From: Novosphingopyxis sp965218915
GTDB taxonomy: Bacteria > Pseudomonadota > Alphaproteobacteria > Sphingomonadales > Sphingomonadaceae
Assembly (NCBI RefSeq): GCF_965218915.1
Contig: NZ_OZ244708.1
Span: 1,984,001 to 2,048,000 of the forward strand
Direction of reading: 5' to 3'
DNA: 64,000 bases
Shown in pieces: positions 46,725 through 54,604 of the stretch. The notes below the pieces were generated by a model. That model was not told where the DNA came from. It worked only from the letters and a program-made list of their open reading frames with translations, and did no database searches. The number at the start of each line of letters is the position of its first letter. The stretch's first letter is position 1. A program made the position numbers and the translations under genes.

Positions 46725-47198
46725 TCATCGGAACCAACGCTCGATCCAGCGTTCGCGCCAACGCTGCCACCTGGTACGCTCGTCGCCGTCCATGTGACGA
46801 CAAAGCTTGTAAATAGCCGTCGCCATCTGACGTTCGACCTGGCGCACGCTGAGCCCCGTAACCTTGGCAATGTAGGCGTAGCTGTAATTGTCGAGCCGGT
46901 GCGCCATGAATATCTCGCGGGTGATGCGGGGCATCGACTGCATCGCTCGTTCCAAGCGCCGCAACGTCTCTGGGTCGGGTTCCTCGGCTGCGGGCGGATC
47001 GTAGCTGGCGATCGAACGCTGGAACGCCGTTCTGGCACGATGCCGCAAATCGGGGTCGTCCACCGCATCCGGCGGGGCGTCACCACTCTGAACGCTGTCG
47101 AATCGGTCGCTGTTCTGCAACTGAAAGCGGGTGTCGGCCCGGCCTGCCGTACGGAGGCGGCGGGCGAAAGCGCCCCAGCGTTTGACCTTGAACCTCAT
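46725..47198 (-). CDS. Sigma-70 region 4-like protein
   Basis: A 157-residue protein whose C-terminal half is a sigma region 4 HTH (LDNYSYAYIAKVTGLSVRQV). There is no recognisable region 2, so it may not act as a complete sigma factor. The ATG ending at 47198 has AAGGAG 8 nt upstream; a GTG at 47207 would overlap that site. The gene's 5' side faces the hairpin-rich region at 47236-47542. Confidence 0.65.
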   Translation of the reverse strand: MRFKVKRWGAFARRLRTAGRADTRFQLQNSDRFDSVQSGDAPPDAVDDPDLRHRARTAFQRSIASYDPPAAEEPDPETLRRLERAMQSMPRITREIFMAHRLDNYSYAYIAKVTGLSVRQVERQMATAIYKLCRHMDGDERTRWQRWRERWIERWFR

Positions 47199-47235
47199 CT
47201 TTCTCACTCCTTAAAACACCGCAACCGCGCCGGAA

Positions 47236-47542
47236 TGGCGGGGTGGGCGGCAGGAGCGAACCGGCAGTCCCGCGATAGCGGCGGGCTGCACCCGTAGGGG
47301 CGCAATGCAATGAAGCACTCGGGCGAAGCCCGAGTTGCAGCCCGTCGCGGCGGGACTAGAGGGAAGCGACGCCTACCCCGCCAAGCCGACGCAGGAGGCG
47401 ACGCCATCGCGCTTGCGCGATGCCCGTATGCCGGACGGAACGTCCGGCCCCGTCATGCGATCGTCACGGCTATGCCGACGAGACGCCGGAACGGTGGCTC
47501 GGTGCCGCGAGCGGCATAGAGCGCGACCGCGCCAACGCGCGG
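47236..47542. other. Nested hairpin region, candidate structured RNA or ssDNA origin
   Basis: A noncoding stretch with nested stems. 47236-47248 pairs with 47371-47383 (13 bp, one G-U). 47266-47273 pairs with 47350-47357 (8 bp). 47278-47290 pairs with 47336-47348 (13 bp, one G-U). Hairpins follow at 47317-47335 (8 bp, GAA loop), 47405-47422 (8 bp), 47430-47448 (8 bp, GAA loop), 47470-47477/47512-47519 (8 bp) and 47527-47542 (6 bp). The frames across it give only Arg/Gly/Ala-rich peptides. Strand of action is unknown. The rest of 47199-47742 holds the TACGG repeats. Confidence 0.7.
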
Positions 47543-47608
47543 GGACGGCAAGATCACGACGAAGCGGTAAATTTATTTTGGCATGCTCTTGGGCGTATCC
47601 CGGACATC

Positions 47609-47637
47609 TACGGACAGTTACGGATAACTACGGCGTA
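47609..47637. repeat. Three phased TACGG repeats upstream of alpA
   Basis: TACGGACAGT, TACGGATAAC and TACGGCGTA start at 47609, 47619 and 47629, exactly 10 bp apart, so they face the same side of the helix. They are about 110 bp upstream of the AlpA-like gene and may be its binding sites. Confidence 0.6.
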
Positions 47638-47742
47638 GTAAGCTGATTTGGCACTGTTTTCGGCACTCTTGACGCTCCGCCAGGACGATCGCAAATCTGT
47701 CCACGGGGAGCAAATGCAACACAAGCAATTCAGGAACGCCCC

Positions 47743-47949
47743 ATGACAACCGATACGCCAGACCGCATCCTCCGGCTCAATACCGTGCTCGATCGCACCG
47801 GCCTCAGCCGCTCGACTCTGTACCGGAAAATTCAGACCGGCACATTTCCCAAGCAAGTACGGATCGCCACGCGCTGCGCAGGCTGGCGAGAATCTGCCGT
47901 CAACGCTTGGATGCGTAATCCGATGTTTTATTCGGTCAGCGATTTCTAA
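47743..47949 (+). CDS. AlpA-family regulator
   Basis: A 68-residue HTH protein of the AlpA/excisionase type. ILRLNTVLDRTGLSRSTLYR is the winged HTH and GTFPKQVRI the wing. AlpA proteins control integrase or excision genes in integrated elements. Here the integrase is 1.7 kb away beyond the reverse transcriptase. Confidence 0.9.
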   Translation: MTTDTPDRILRLNTVLDRTGLSRSTLYRKIQTGTFPKQVRIATRCAGWRESAVNAWMRNPMFYSVSDF

Positions 47950-48000
47950 AGGGAGCGACGGTGAACTCAACGCGGGGCGAATACTGCTTGGTCCGCAATA

Positions 48001-49248
48001 TCAGGGCTTGGGCTTCGGCTTCCCGCGTAGGCGCGCCAGCTCGCCGTTTATGAACCGGTGTAGCTTCCGGGCCTGCTTCCTGATTGCTGGGGAATCCAGC
48101 GTCTCCGCTGACCTACCGGCATAGGCGAGGAAATTCCTGCCAACGGCTCGGGTAAACCGCATGTGCAGCTTGCGGGTGAATATCTGGTTGGCTTTGCCGT
48201 CCTTGATCGCGGCCAAGCCGACCCTCTCCGTCTTCTTCACAGCGCGCTTCGCCGTTCGCCATTGGCGGGAGAGAGATTTCAGCCTCAGCCGCGCATCGAC
48301 ATGGCCAAGCTGATATCCGAGATACTGAAAGGTTAGCGTGCTGGCGGGGGCGTGCAACGTTACAATATCCGTCTTGGCGCTTTGCAGCTCAAGGCCATGC
48401 TCGATTAGCTTTTCCTCAACTACCGCCTTCAAGACATTTTGGCGGCTTGGTGGGCACGCGACGAGGATGTCGTCCGAGTACCGCTGATAGAGCGCCCCTC
48501 GCTTCGCGGCTTCTGCTTCCATCTCCAGGTCGAAGGCCGTCATATACAGGTTTGAAAAACTGGCGCTGATTGGCGTGCCTTGAGGGATGCCGACCACCTT
48601 CGCGTTCTTTTCAATCGGGACGGACAAGGCTTTCACGTCGGCGATGGTGGCGAGCGGGTGACGACCGCGTTCCTTGAGCCGCTGCGCGAGATGATCGTGC
48701 TTCTTCAGTTCTTCCAAATGAATGTAGTGATAGCGGGTGGTTGCGCGCAGCACGGCGTACCAATCCGCGCCCAGCTCATCGCAACCAAGTATCCACTTAA
48801 GACGTGATTTTAAGCGCTTGTGATCGAGATTATCGAAGAAACCTGTCACGTCGAAACACATCACCGTTAGCGACGGCTGCGACCGCACGAAGTCCTCAAC
48901 ACGCTTCGCGAAATGGTAATTGGCCCGCCCAAGCGAGCGATAAGCGATCACGGTTTTGTCCAGACCGTTCGCCGCATACCACTCGTCCAGGCGTCTAACG
49001 AGTTCGGCCGAGTATTTCGACAGAATGCAGGCGTCGCGATGGGACGCGAACATGATCGGCCGATCCTTTGGGACAGTCTTCCGTTCCTTGACCTTGTACC
49101 GCTTCTCGGTCTTCACATAGTGAATCAGTGGCGACCAGACGTGCGAAGCCACAATCGCAGGGGTCAGCGCTTCCGCGAAAACAGGCTTTACTGGCATATC
49201 AAGGTGAAGGTAGCCGCGCGGGCGGAACCATGAGGGCGGCGAGATCAT
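48001..49248 (-). CDS. Defence-type reverse transcriptase (DRT/UG group, DRT2-like)
   Basis: A 415-residue reverse transcriptase. FDVTGFFDNLDHKRLK is motif A, GIPQGTPISASFSNLYM motif B, and YQRYSDDILVACP motif C (YxDD). It lacks the group II intron maturase and HNH domains. I see no retron VTG motif. The RPRGYLHLD opening, the RPIMFASHRDACI segment and the size fit UG-type antiviral enzymes, closest to DRT2 from memory. The start is ATG ending at 49248, with TTG at 49257 as alternative. A hairpin-rich segment lies directly upstream. Confidence 0.82.
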   Translation of the reverse strand: MISPPSWFRPRGYLHLDMPVKPVFAEALTPAIVASHVWSPLIHYVKTEKRYKVKERKTVPKDRPIMFASHRDACILSKYSAELVRRLDEWYAANGLDKTVIAYRSLGRANYHFAKRVEDFVRSQPSLTVMCFDVTGFFDNLDHKRLKSRLKWILGCDELGADWYAVLRATTRYHYIHLEELKKHDHLAQRLKERGRHPLATIADVKALSVPIEKNAKVVGIPQGTPISASFSNLYMTAFDLEMEAEAAKRGALYQRYSDDILVACPPSRQNVLKAVVEEKLIEHGLELQSAKTDIVTLHAPASTLTFQYLGYQLGHVDARLRLKSLSRQWRTAKRAVKKTERVGLAAIKDGKANQIFTRKLHMRFTRAVGRNFLAYAGRSAETLDSPAIRKQARKLHRFINGELARLRGKPKPKP

Positions 49249-49257
49249 CACCCCCAA

Positions 49258-49395
49258 CGTATCAGCAGCAGAGTCCGGGGGCCAGTCTTGACCCGAAACC
49301 CCAGCCTAAGCTGGACGCCCCCGGACGCACACCACAATCCACCCCTGTTAAGCCCGTGTGAGGCTGCTCGTCGGCGCGGGTCTAGAACGCTAAGT
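49258..49395 (-). ncRNA. Candidate ncRNA upstream of the reverse transcriptase
   Basis: Nested stems lie directly 5' of the reverse transcriptase gene. AGCAGC (49264-49269) pairs with GCTGCT (49363-49368). GTCCGGGGGC (49273-49282) pairs perfectly with GCCCCCGGAC (49317-49326). CCAGC-CTAA-GCTGG (49301-49314) lies inside. A promoter-like TATACC on the minus strand is just upstream (49401-49396). DRT2, DRT9 and retron systems all place the template ncRNA here. The exact ends are unknown. Confidence 0.55.
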
Positions 49396-49403
49396 GGTAT
49401 AGT
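49396..49403. promoter_or_regulatory. Overlapping divergent -10 boxes
   Basis: GGTATAGT reads as TATAGT on the plus strand (49398-49403, with an upstream TG, an extended -10) and as TATACC on the minus strand (49401-49396, with CGGACA 16 bp before). One element could drive both the reverse transcriptase unit and the small peptide. Confidence 0.45.
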
Positions 49404-49427
49404 GTAATCGAGGAGGTTGTCCGAGCT

Positions 49428-49553
49428 ATGCTCATGAACCAGATTATCGCACTCGCAGAGTCGCATGTCCTCGGCATCGCCGTGGTCGTGTTGCTCGTCT
49501 TGCGGGTTGCGCGTTGCAACGATCGTATCCGTCGGCCAATTCCGGGGACTTGA
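49428..49553 (+). CDS. Small hydrophobic peptide, divergent from the reverse transcriptase
   Basis: A 41-residue ORF. A short head is followed by one long hydrophobic stretch (HVLGIAVVVLLVLRVARC) and a basic tail (RIRRPIPGT), like type I toxin or other one-helix membrane peptides. AGGAGG at 49411-49416 is 11 nt before the ATG. An extended -10 box lies at 49398-49403. It is too short for routine ORF calling. The function is unknown; it could be coincidental. Confidence 0.5.
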   Translation: MLMNQIIALAESHVLGIAVVVLLVLRVARCNDRIRRPIPGT

Positions 49554-49644
49554 TCAAGATAGGGTCGCCTTTTGTTCCTGCCAAGGGATGCCGCGAGATA
49601 TTTGACCGATAAGCGGCGCGCTCGCCGCCGTTCAACTTTGCCGC

Positions 49645-50870
49645 TTACGTCAAGGCCGCTTTCGGGCGGTGCTTTTTCGCCACCCGCCGAACATCCCGCG
49701 CCCAAGCATCAAGGGCTTGCCGCTTCTCATCAAAATAGTCGTGACGCTGGTACACCCCGACAATGCCGGCGCGTGAGCCGGACACATGGTTCAGCACGGC
49801 CTCGGTTACTTCAAGCCGAATGCCGAGCCGCTGCAATCCGGTCGCGAGTGTCCGCCGCAAGTCGTGCAGCGTCCAGTGCGGGATTGGCCGCTCGGCCTGT
49901 TCCGCCATCGCGTTCCGAATGCGGGTCATCGTCTTACTGAAACCGCTCGGGCCGTTGATGTCATTGCCCCTCGCCGGAAACAGCTTTTCGCTATCGCCCT
50001 TTTGCTCAAGTCTGCCGATCACCGTCAACGCGTCGCGGGATAGGGGGACGAGGTTCGCAACTCCATTCTTGGCGCGGTGCCTGGGGATCGTCCACAATCC
50101 AGCCTCGATATCAATTTCGACGCGGTCGGCGTCGAATACCTCATTGCGACGCTGGCCGGTCAACAGCAGCAGCTTGATCGCCGGGCCGAACGGCGCGGGT
50201 TCCTTATCGAGTACATTCCAGAGAATGCCGACTTCAGCCTCGCTCAGCACGCGGTCGCGCGACTTCGGCGCTGGTGGTCGGCCAGCATCTCGGCACGGAT
50301 TGCCCGGCAGGCGATCGAGCCTCGGCAGAGCCCAACCATAGAATGAAGACAGATGAGCTAGAACGTTTCTAGCCATCACCGGCGCGGTCTGAGCGATTTC
50401 GTCGATGAAGCGGGTGATTTCCGCGCGCGTGATCGCGTCGGCAAGCCGATCCCCGAAATGCGGTAGGATATGGCGATTAAAAACCCGCTCGATCTCCTTG
50501 ATCGAACGGCGCTCTGCACGTGCTGCCCTATAGTCAGGCCACATCGCCCGGATTGTGTTCGCCGTCACGCCGCGCTTGCGCGGCGTCGGCAATGCCGCTG
50601 CCGGATCGCCTCCCGCCTCAATGTCGGACAGGATCGCCCGCGCTTTCTTGCGAGCATCAGCCAGACCGAACCGCGGCGAGTACCGACCAACGGTGATATT
50701 CCTCGGCTTTCCCCAATGCGTTTGCGAACGATGAAGGTCTGGGCACCTGATGACCCGATGCGGATCCGCAATCCCGGCACGGCCCCGTCGCTGATCTCCA
50801 ACTGGCCTGATGCGGGCGGTTTCATCGCCTTGAGTTTAGCGTCGGTCAGCCCGACGTTACCTGTTGCCAT
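49645..50870 (-). pseudogene. Tyrosine recombinase integrase, frameshifted
   Basis: Together the two frames encode a full-length (about 405-residue) P4-like integrase. Frame 1 (50870 to about 50715) starts MATGNVGLTDAKLKAMKPP. Frame 2 (about 50715 to 49645) continues with RYSPRFGLADARKKARA, core domain, and catalytic Arg in LLTGQRRNEV, HxxR in TLHDLRRTLATGL and Tyr in VGVYQRHDYF. A single-base loss near the GGGG run at about 50715-50720 accounts for the break. It is next to attR. Confidence 0.85.
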
Positions 50871-50906
50871 ACCATCTGAATCCTCGTCAGCGGGTCGGGC
50901 GTGGGC

Positions 50907-50921
50907 GTTACCTTAGGTAAC
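50907..50921. promoter_or_regulatory. Possible integrase arm-type site, right
   Basis: GTTACCTTAGGTAAC is a near-perfect palindrome containing the TAGGTAAC word found twice near attL. A second palindrome, CTGTT-GG-AACAG, is at 50946-50957. The rest of 50871-51028 holds nothing else. Confidence 0.5.
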
Positions 50922-51028
50922 ACCTTGCCCGGAATACCCCGGCATCTGTTGGAACAGTGAATCACATAACTTATTGGTCTACAAGGGTTCTGGAACGACA
51001 TGAAATCCTTTGAGACCCTAAAAGATTC

Positions 51029-51077
51029 ACTCTTAATCAGCGGGTCCTTGGTTCGAGCCCAAGTGCGTCCACCATTT
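51029..51077. repeat. attR, 49-bp direct repeat
   Basis: An exact copy of 41844-41892, the 3' half of tRNA-Lys with CCA. It marks the right end of the integrated element. Confidence 0.93.
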
Positions 51078-51171
51078 TTTCAATTATGTCAGTTTATTGG
51101 GGATGTTTCGCCCGCATGCGCCGCAGACGCTCTTTCTCGAAACGGGCAATTTTTAGATTATTTCGCTGCAT

Positions 51172-51252
51172 TTACGGCGCAATTTCCCGTTCGGTGAGCG
51201 CCTTGGCGTAAGCTGCCGCGGTGCCGAAACCCGTAATGCCGTAATGTGACAT
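51172..51252 (-). pseudogene. Possible DUF892 (YciE-like) remnant
   Basis: A 26-codon frame with SHYGITGFGTAAAYAKAL resembles the conserved HYEIxxYGTxxxxAKxL helix of YciE/DUF892 ferritin-like stress proteins, then stops early. It is probably a leftover of a gene disrupted outside the integrated element. The rest of 51078-51414 has no gene I can support. Confidence 0.4.
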
Positions 51253-51414
51253 CCGCTGATGGACGCCTACTAATGTTCCTTGCGGGGCGCACCACGGTCG
51301 TGAAAAATTCAGGTTCCGGCCTCAGCTTGTAGACCTGGATTCCTTACCGAGAACTCCCGTGACTCCTTTCGGGTTGTGAGATCGAACGGATGTCGGCGAT
51401 GCGCTTCGGTCCGA

Positions 51415-52473
51415 CTACACCAACATACGATAGATTGAGAGATAATCCGCGGCCATGCGAACGGCGCTGAACCGCTCCTCGAAGCATCGGCGTATGCGCT
51501 GACGGTCAAGCGTGCCAAGCCTTCCTACGGCACGGATTGCCTCTCCGGTCGACTCTACGAGAAAGCCGGTCACGCCGTCCTCGACGATTTCGGGAGCGGC
51601 ACCGTTCGACCAGGCGATGACCGGCGTCCCCATCGCCATTGCCTCGATCATGACGAGGCCGAACGGTTCGGGCCAGTCGATCGGGAAAAGCAGGGCCGCA
51701 GCGTTGCCCAGGAGAACCGCCTTTTCGCTGTCGCCGATGGAGCCGACATAGGTGACGTCCCGGCCGAGCGAAGGTTCGACATGTGCGGCGAAATAATCGG
51801 GATTGCCCGGATCGACGGGACCCGCCAGCCGAAGCGGCATGCCAGCGGTCTGTGCGATCGCGATCGCCCGGTCCGGACGTTTCTGGTCGGTCATCCTGCC
51901 GAGGAAGGCGAGGTACCCGCCGGCACCCCCGCCGGGCGAATAGCGATCGAGCGGGAGGCCGTGATAAACCGTTCCGGCCAGATTGGCCTTTGGCACGTCG
52001 CGCGCTTGCGCCTCGGAAATGGCGATCAGCCGTTCATCCGGGAAGGCTTCGCACAGCAGGGCAATGTCAACCTCGTCGGCGCGCCAGTGCACCGTGCGCA
52101 CATGAGGGACTTTCAACGCCCGAGCCGCCGCGGACGTCTGCGCAGGTCCATGCAGATGGATGATGTCGAACCGCCCCTCGTGCCGCAACAGGTCGTCGAG
52201 TTGAATCGCTTCTAGCACGGCAGGAAATCCCGGCGGCAGGGTCGTACCGGCTGCCGGGCGACCCTCATGAACCGAGAGCGGGTCGAACGAACCGATGCAC
52301 GTTGTCCCGCTTACGTCGCTGCCGCGTCCGGCGAACAACGTGACGCGGTGACCTTGGGCAGCTTGTTCGCGGGCCAAGTCGGCGATGACGCGCTCGGTCC
52401 CGCCATAACTTTGGGGCGGAACCGGAAGGATCACCGGGGCGACATGCGCGATGCGCAAAGACTCTTCTAACAT
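51415..52473 (-). CDS. Glycosyltransferase family 4
   Basis: A 352-residue retaining GT-B enzyme. The N-terminal glycine-rich PPQSYGGTERV and the C-terminal donor motif PEPFGLVMIEAMAMGTPVIA (EX7E region) are clear. The substrate is unknown. It is divergent from the sucrose-phosphate-synthase-like gene, sharing a 76-bp intergenic region. Confidence 0.9.
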   Translation of the reverse strand: MLEESLRIAHVAPVILPVPPQSYGGTERVIADLAREQAAQGHRVTLFAGRGSDVSGTTCIGSFDPLSVHEGRPAAGTTLPPGFPAVLEAIQLDDLLRHEGRFDIIHLHGPAQTSAAARALKVPHVRTVHWRADEVDIALLCEAFPDERLIAISEAQARDVPKANLAGTVYHGLPLDRYSPGGGAGGYLAFLGRMTDQKRPDRAIAIAQTAGMPLRLAGPVDPGNPDYFAAHVEPSLGRDVTYVGSIGDSEKAVLLGNAAALLFPIDWPEPFGLVMIEAMAMGTPVIAWSNGAAPEIVEDGVTGFLVESTGEAIRAVGRLGTLDRQRIRRCFEERFSAVRMAADYLSIYRMLV

Positions 52474-52549
52474 TTATCGGTTCGTTTCCCGGGAACGGAT
52501 TGGCCCTAAAACCGCTAATATATGCACGCAGAAAATCGGGGCTTAACAA

Positions 52550-54604
52550 ATGTTTATTGCGCATATCGCGCTACAGGGCTGCCTTCGCTGGTCCCATATA
52601 GAATATGGTCTGACAGCCGATACGGGTGGCCATATTCGTTATCTCGTTGAATTGGTAACAGCTTCTGCAGCGAGGGCCGACATCGATCGCATCGATATAT
52701 TGACGCGAGGGTTCGAAGACCTTTCGCTGGGTGAAACATATCGTCCCGGCACCAAAAACATCGACGATAAAATCCGGATCGTTCGCCTCGCAGGCTCGGA
52801 CCCGGCCTATCTGCCGAAGGAAGAGCTTTATGCAGAGACCGGTGCGTTAGCGGCGGCGGCGGAAGAATGGCTTGCGGGGCTCGAGCGCAAGCCCGATTGC
52901 ATCCACGCCCATTATGCCGACGCCGGACGGCTGGCTGCCGTAATCAAGCACAGGCACGGCATCCCGTTCGTCTTTACCGGCCACTCGCTGGGCCGCATGA
53001 AAGCGGAAACCACGGGGCTCGATATCGCGCAGGACGAATCTCTGAGTCGCCGGATCGCGATCGAGGAGGAGGCGCTTGCGTCGGCGGATGGTATTATCGC
53101 AAGCTCGAGGGATGAGGCCGAGGCGCAATATGTCGGATATCGCGGGGCGGATAGCGGACGCTTGCGGGTGATACCGCCGGGAAGCGACCTGACCCCCTTT
53201 GCCAGTGCCGTTACCAGCGACCGCGTGAAGTCGCAGATCGGCCGGTTCCTGTGCGATCACGGCAAGCCTATGGTGCTCGCCATCGCGCGCCCCGTGCGCA
53301 AGAAGAACCTGAGCGCGCTTGTTCACGCCTTTGGCACCAATGCACGGCTCCGGGAACGCGCCAACCTGGTGATCGTGGCAGGCTGCCGGCACCTCATCGA
53401 CGATCTCGAGCCGGAATGCGGCGATGTGATGCGCGAGTTGATCGACCTGATCGATCGCTATGATCTTTACGGCCATGTGGCTTATCCCAAGTTTCACCGT
53501 CCCGAAGATATTCCGTCCTATTACGCCTTAGCCCGTGACTGCCGAGGCTTGTTCGTCAATCCGGCGCTGCACGAACCGTTCGGCCTGACCCTGCTGGAAG
53601 CGGCAGCGGCGGGATTGCCCGTGGTCGCGACCGATCGCGGCGGCCCCAATGATATCGTCGAGCGCTGCGAAAACGGCATTCTGGTCGACCCGTCGAGAAT
53701 CGATCATATTGCCCGGGCATCCCTGGCGTTGCTGGAAGATACCGCCCGATGGAATAGCTGCGCGGATAACGGGCTGCGCGCGGTCACCGCCTATGACTGG
53801 AACGCGCATGTCGATGTCTATCACGCGCTTCTGCGCGAAATCACCCGGTCCGAAGATCTGCCGACGGAGTTGGGAAACATCATGCTGGTTTGCGATATCG
53901 ACAACACGCTGCTCGGCAACGAGGAAGGCGTCAGGCGATTCGCGCATTGGCAGCGGGACCAGGCGGGCTTGGTGTTTGGCATCGCCTCGGGACGCAGTTT
54001 TCACAGCGCGCAGGCGATCCTCGCGGCGGACGGCATACCGACGCCCGCGTTCATCGTCAGCTCGGTCGGTACGGTGATCCATCGCTATGACGGCAGGAAG
54101 CGCCGGTTCGCGCGGGATAACCGATGGGAACGCTTGATAGACCGGGATTGGGATCGCGAAAGGCTTTTGGCGGCGATCGGCCCGCTGGAACTGAGAGCAC
54201 AGGGGCCGCTTGAGCAATTGTCCCATAAGTTGAGCTACTTCATCGATACCGAAGCCGAGGCGGGCGAGGTCCGCGCAATCATCGCCAAGGCCGGACTTCG
54301 CGCCAATGTCGTCGCGAGCCACGGCCGTTATCTCGATATCTTGCCTCCCGCCGCCTCGAAAGGGGCGGCGATCGATTATCTGCGGCGCAATCTCGGTATC
54401 GAACATGACGAGGTGATCGTGGCGGGCGACAGCGGCAACGACGTTTCCATGCTCGCCTGGTCGATGAAGCCGATCATCGTCTGTAACCACCGCGACCGGA
54501 TCGTCGATCTGCCTGAACTGTCGCACAGCTATGTGGCGCGCGCCGGCCATGCCGCGGGCGTGATCGAGGGAGTGGAATATTTCCGCAAGGGCCAGCGCCC
54601 ATGA
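52550..54604 (+). CDS. Sucrose-phosphate-synthase-like GT4-HAD fusion
   Basis: A 684-residue two-domain protein. Residues 1-430 are a GT4 with YGLTADTGGHIRYLVEL and HEPFGLTLLEAAAAGLP. Residues 440-684 are a HAD-IIB phosphatase with CDIDNTLLGNEEG and AGDSGNDVSMLAW. This matches bifunctional sucrose-phosphate synthase/phosphatase, which would make a compatible solute. A related product such as mannosylfructose cannot be ruled out. It overlaps the next gene by 4 bp. Confidence 0.8.
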   Translation: MFIAHIALQGCLRWSHIEYGLTADTGGHIRYLVELVTASAARADIDRIDILTRGFEDLSLGETYRPGTKNIDDKIRIVRLAGSDPAYLPKEELYAETGALAAAAEEWLAGLERKPDCIHAHYADAGRLAAVIKHRHGIPFVFTGHSLGRMKAETTGLDIAQDESLSRRIAIEEEALASADGIIASSRDEAEAQYVGYRGADSGRLRVIPPGSDLTPFASAVTSDRVKSQIGRFLCDHGKPMVLAIARPVRKKNLSALVHAFGTNARLRERANLVIVAGCRHLIDDLEPECGDVMRELIDLIDRYDLYGHVAYPKFHRPEDIPSYYALARDCRGLFVNPALHEPFGLTLLEAAAAGLPVVATDRGGPNDIVERCENGILVDPSRIDHIARASLALLEDTARWNSCADNGLRAVTAYDWNAHVDVYHALLREITRSEDLPTELGNIMLVCDIDNTLLGNEEGVRRFAHWQRDQAGLVFGIASGRSFHSAQAILAADGIPTPAFIVSSVGTVIHRYDGRKRRFARDNRWERLIDRDWDRERLLAAIGPLELRAQGPLEQLSHKLSYFIDTEAEAGEVRAIIAKAGLRANVVASHGRYLDILPPAASKGAAIDYLRRNLGIEHDEVIVAGDSGNDVSMLAWSMKPIIVCNHRDRIVDLPELSHSYVARAGHAAGVIEGVEYFRKGQRP

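Noticed and set aside
47310..47646. Overlapping Arg/Gly/Ala-rich ORFs of 67-103 codons in the hairpin region
   Set aside because: They have no good ribosome-binding sites, no recognisable domain, and their composition follows from the GC-rich stems. I treat the region as structured noncoding DNA.
48001..49257. Group II intron or retron reverse transcriptase
   Set aside because: There is no maturase or HNH domain and no intron domain V/VI next to it. I saw no retron NAxxH or VTG motifs. The UG/DRT reading fits better, though this is from memory of motifs only.
52474..52549. General stress (EcfG-type) promoter for the sucrose-phosphate-synthase-like gene
   Set aside because: A GGAAC is present at about 52490, but no GTT-type -10 follows at the right distance. 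The idea is attractive given the neighbours but is not supported by sequence.
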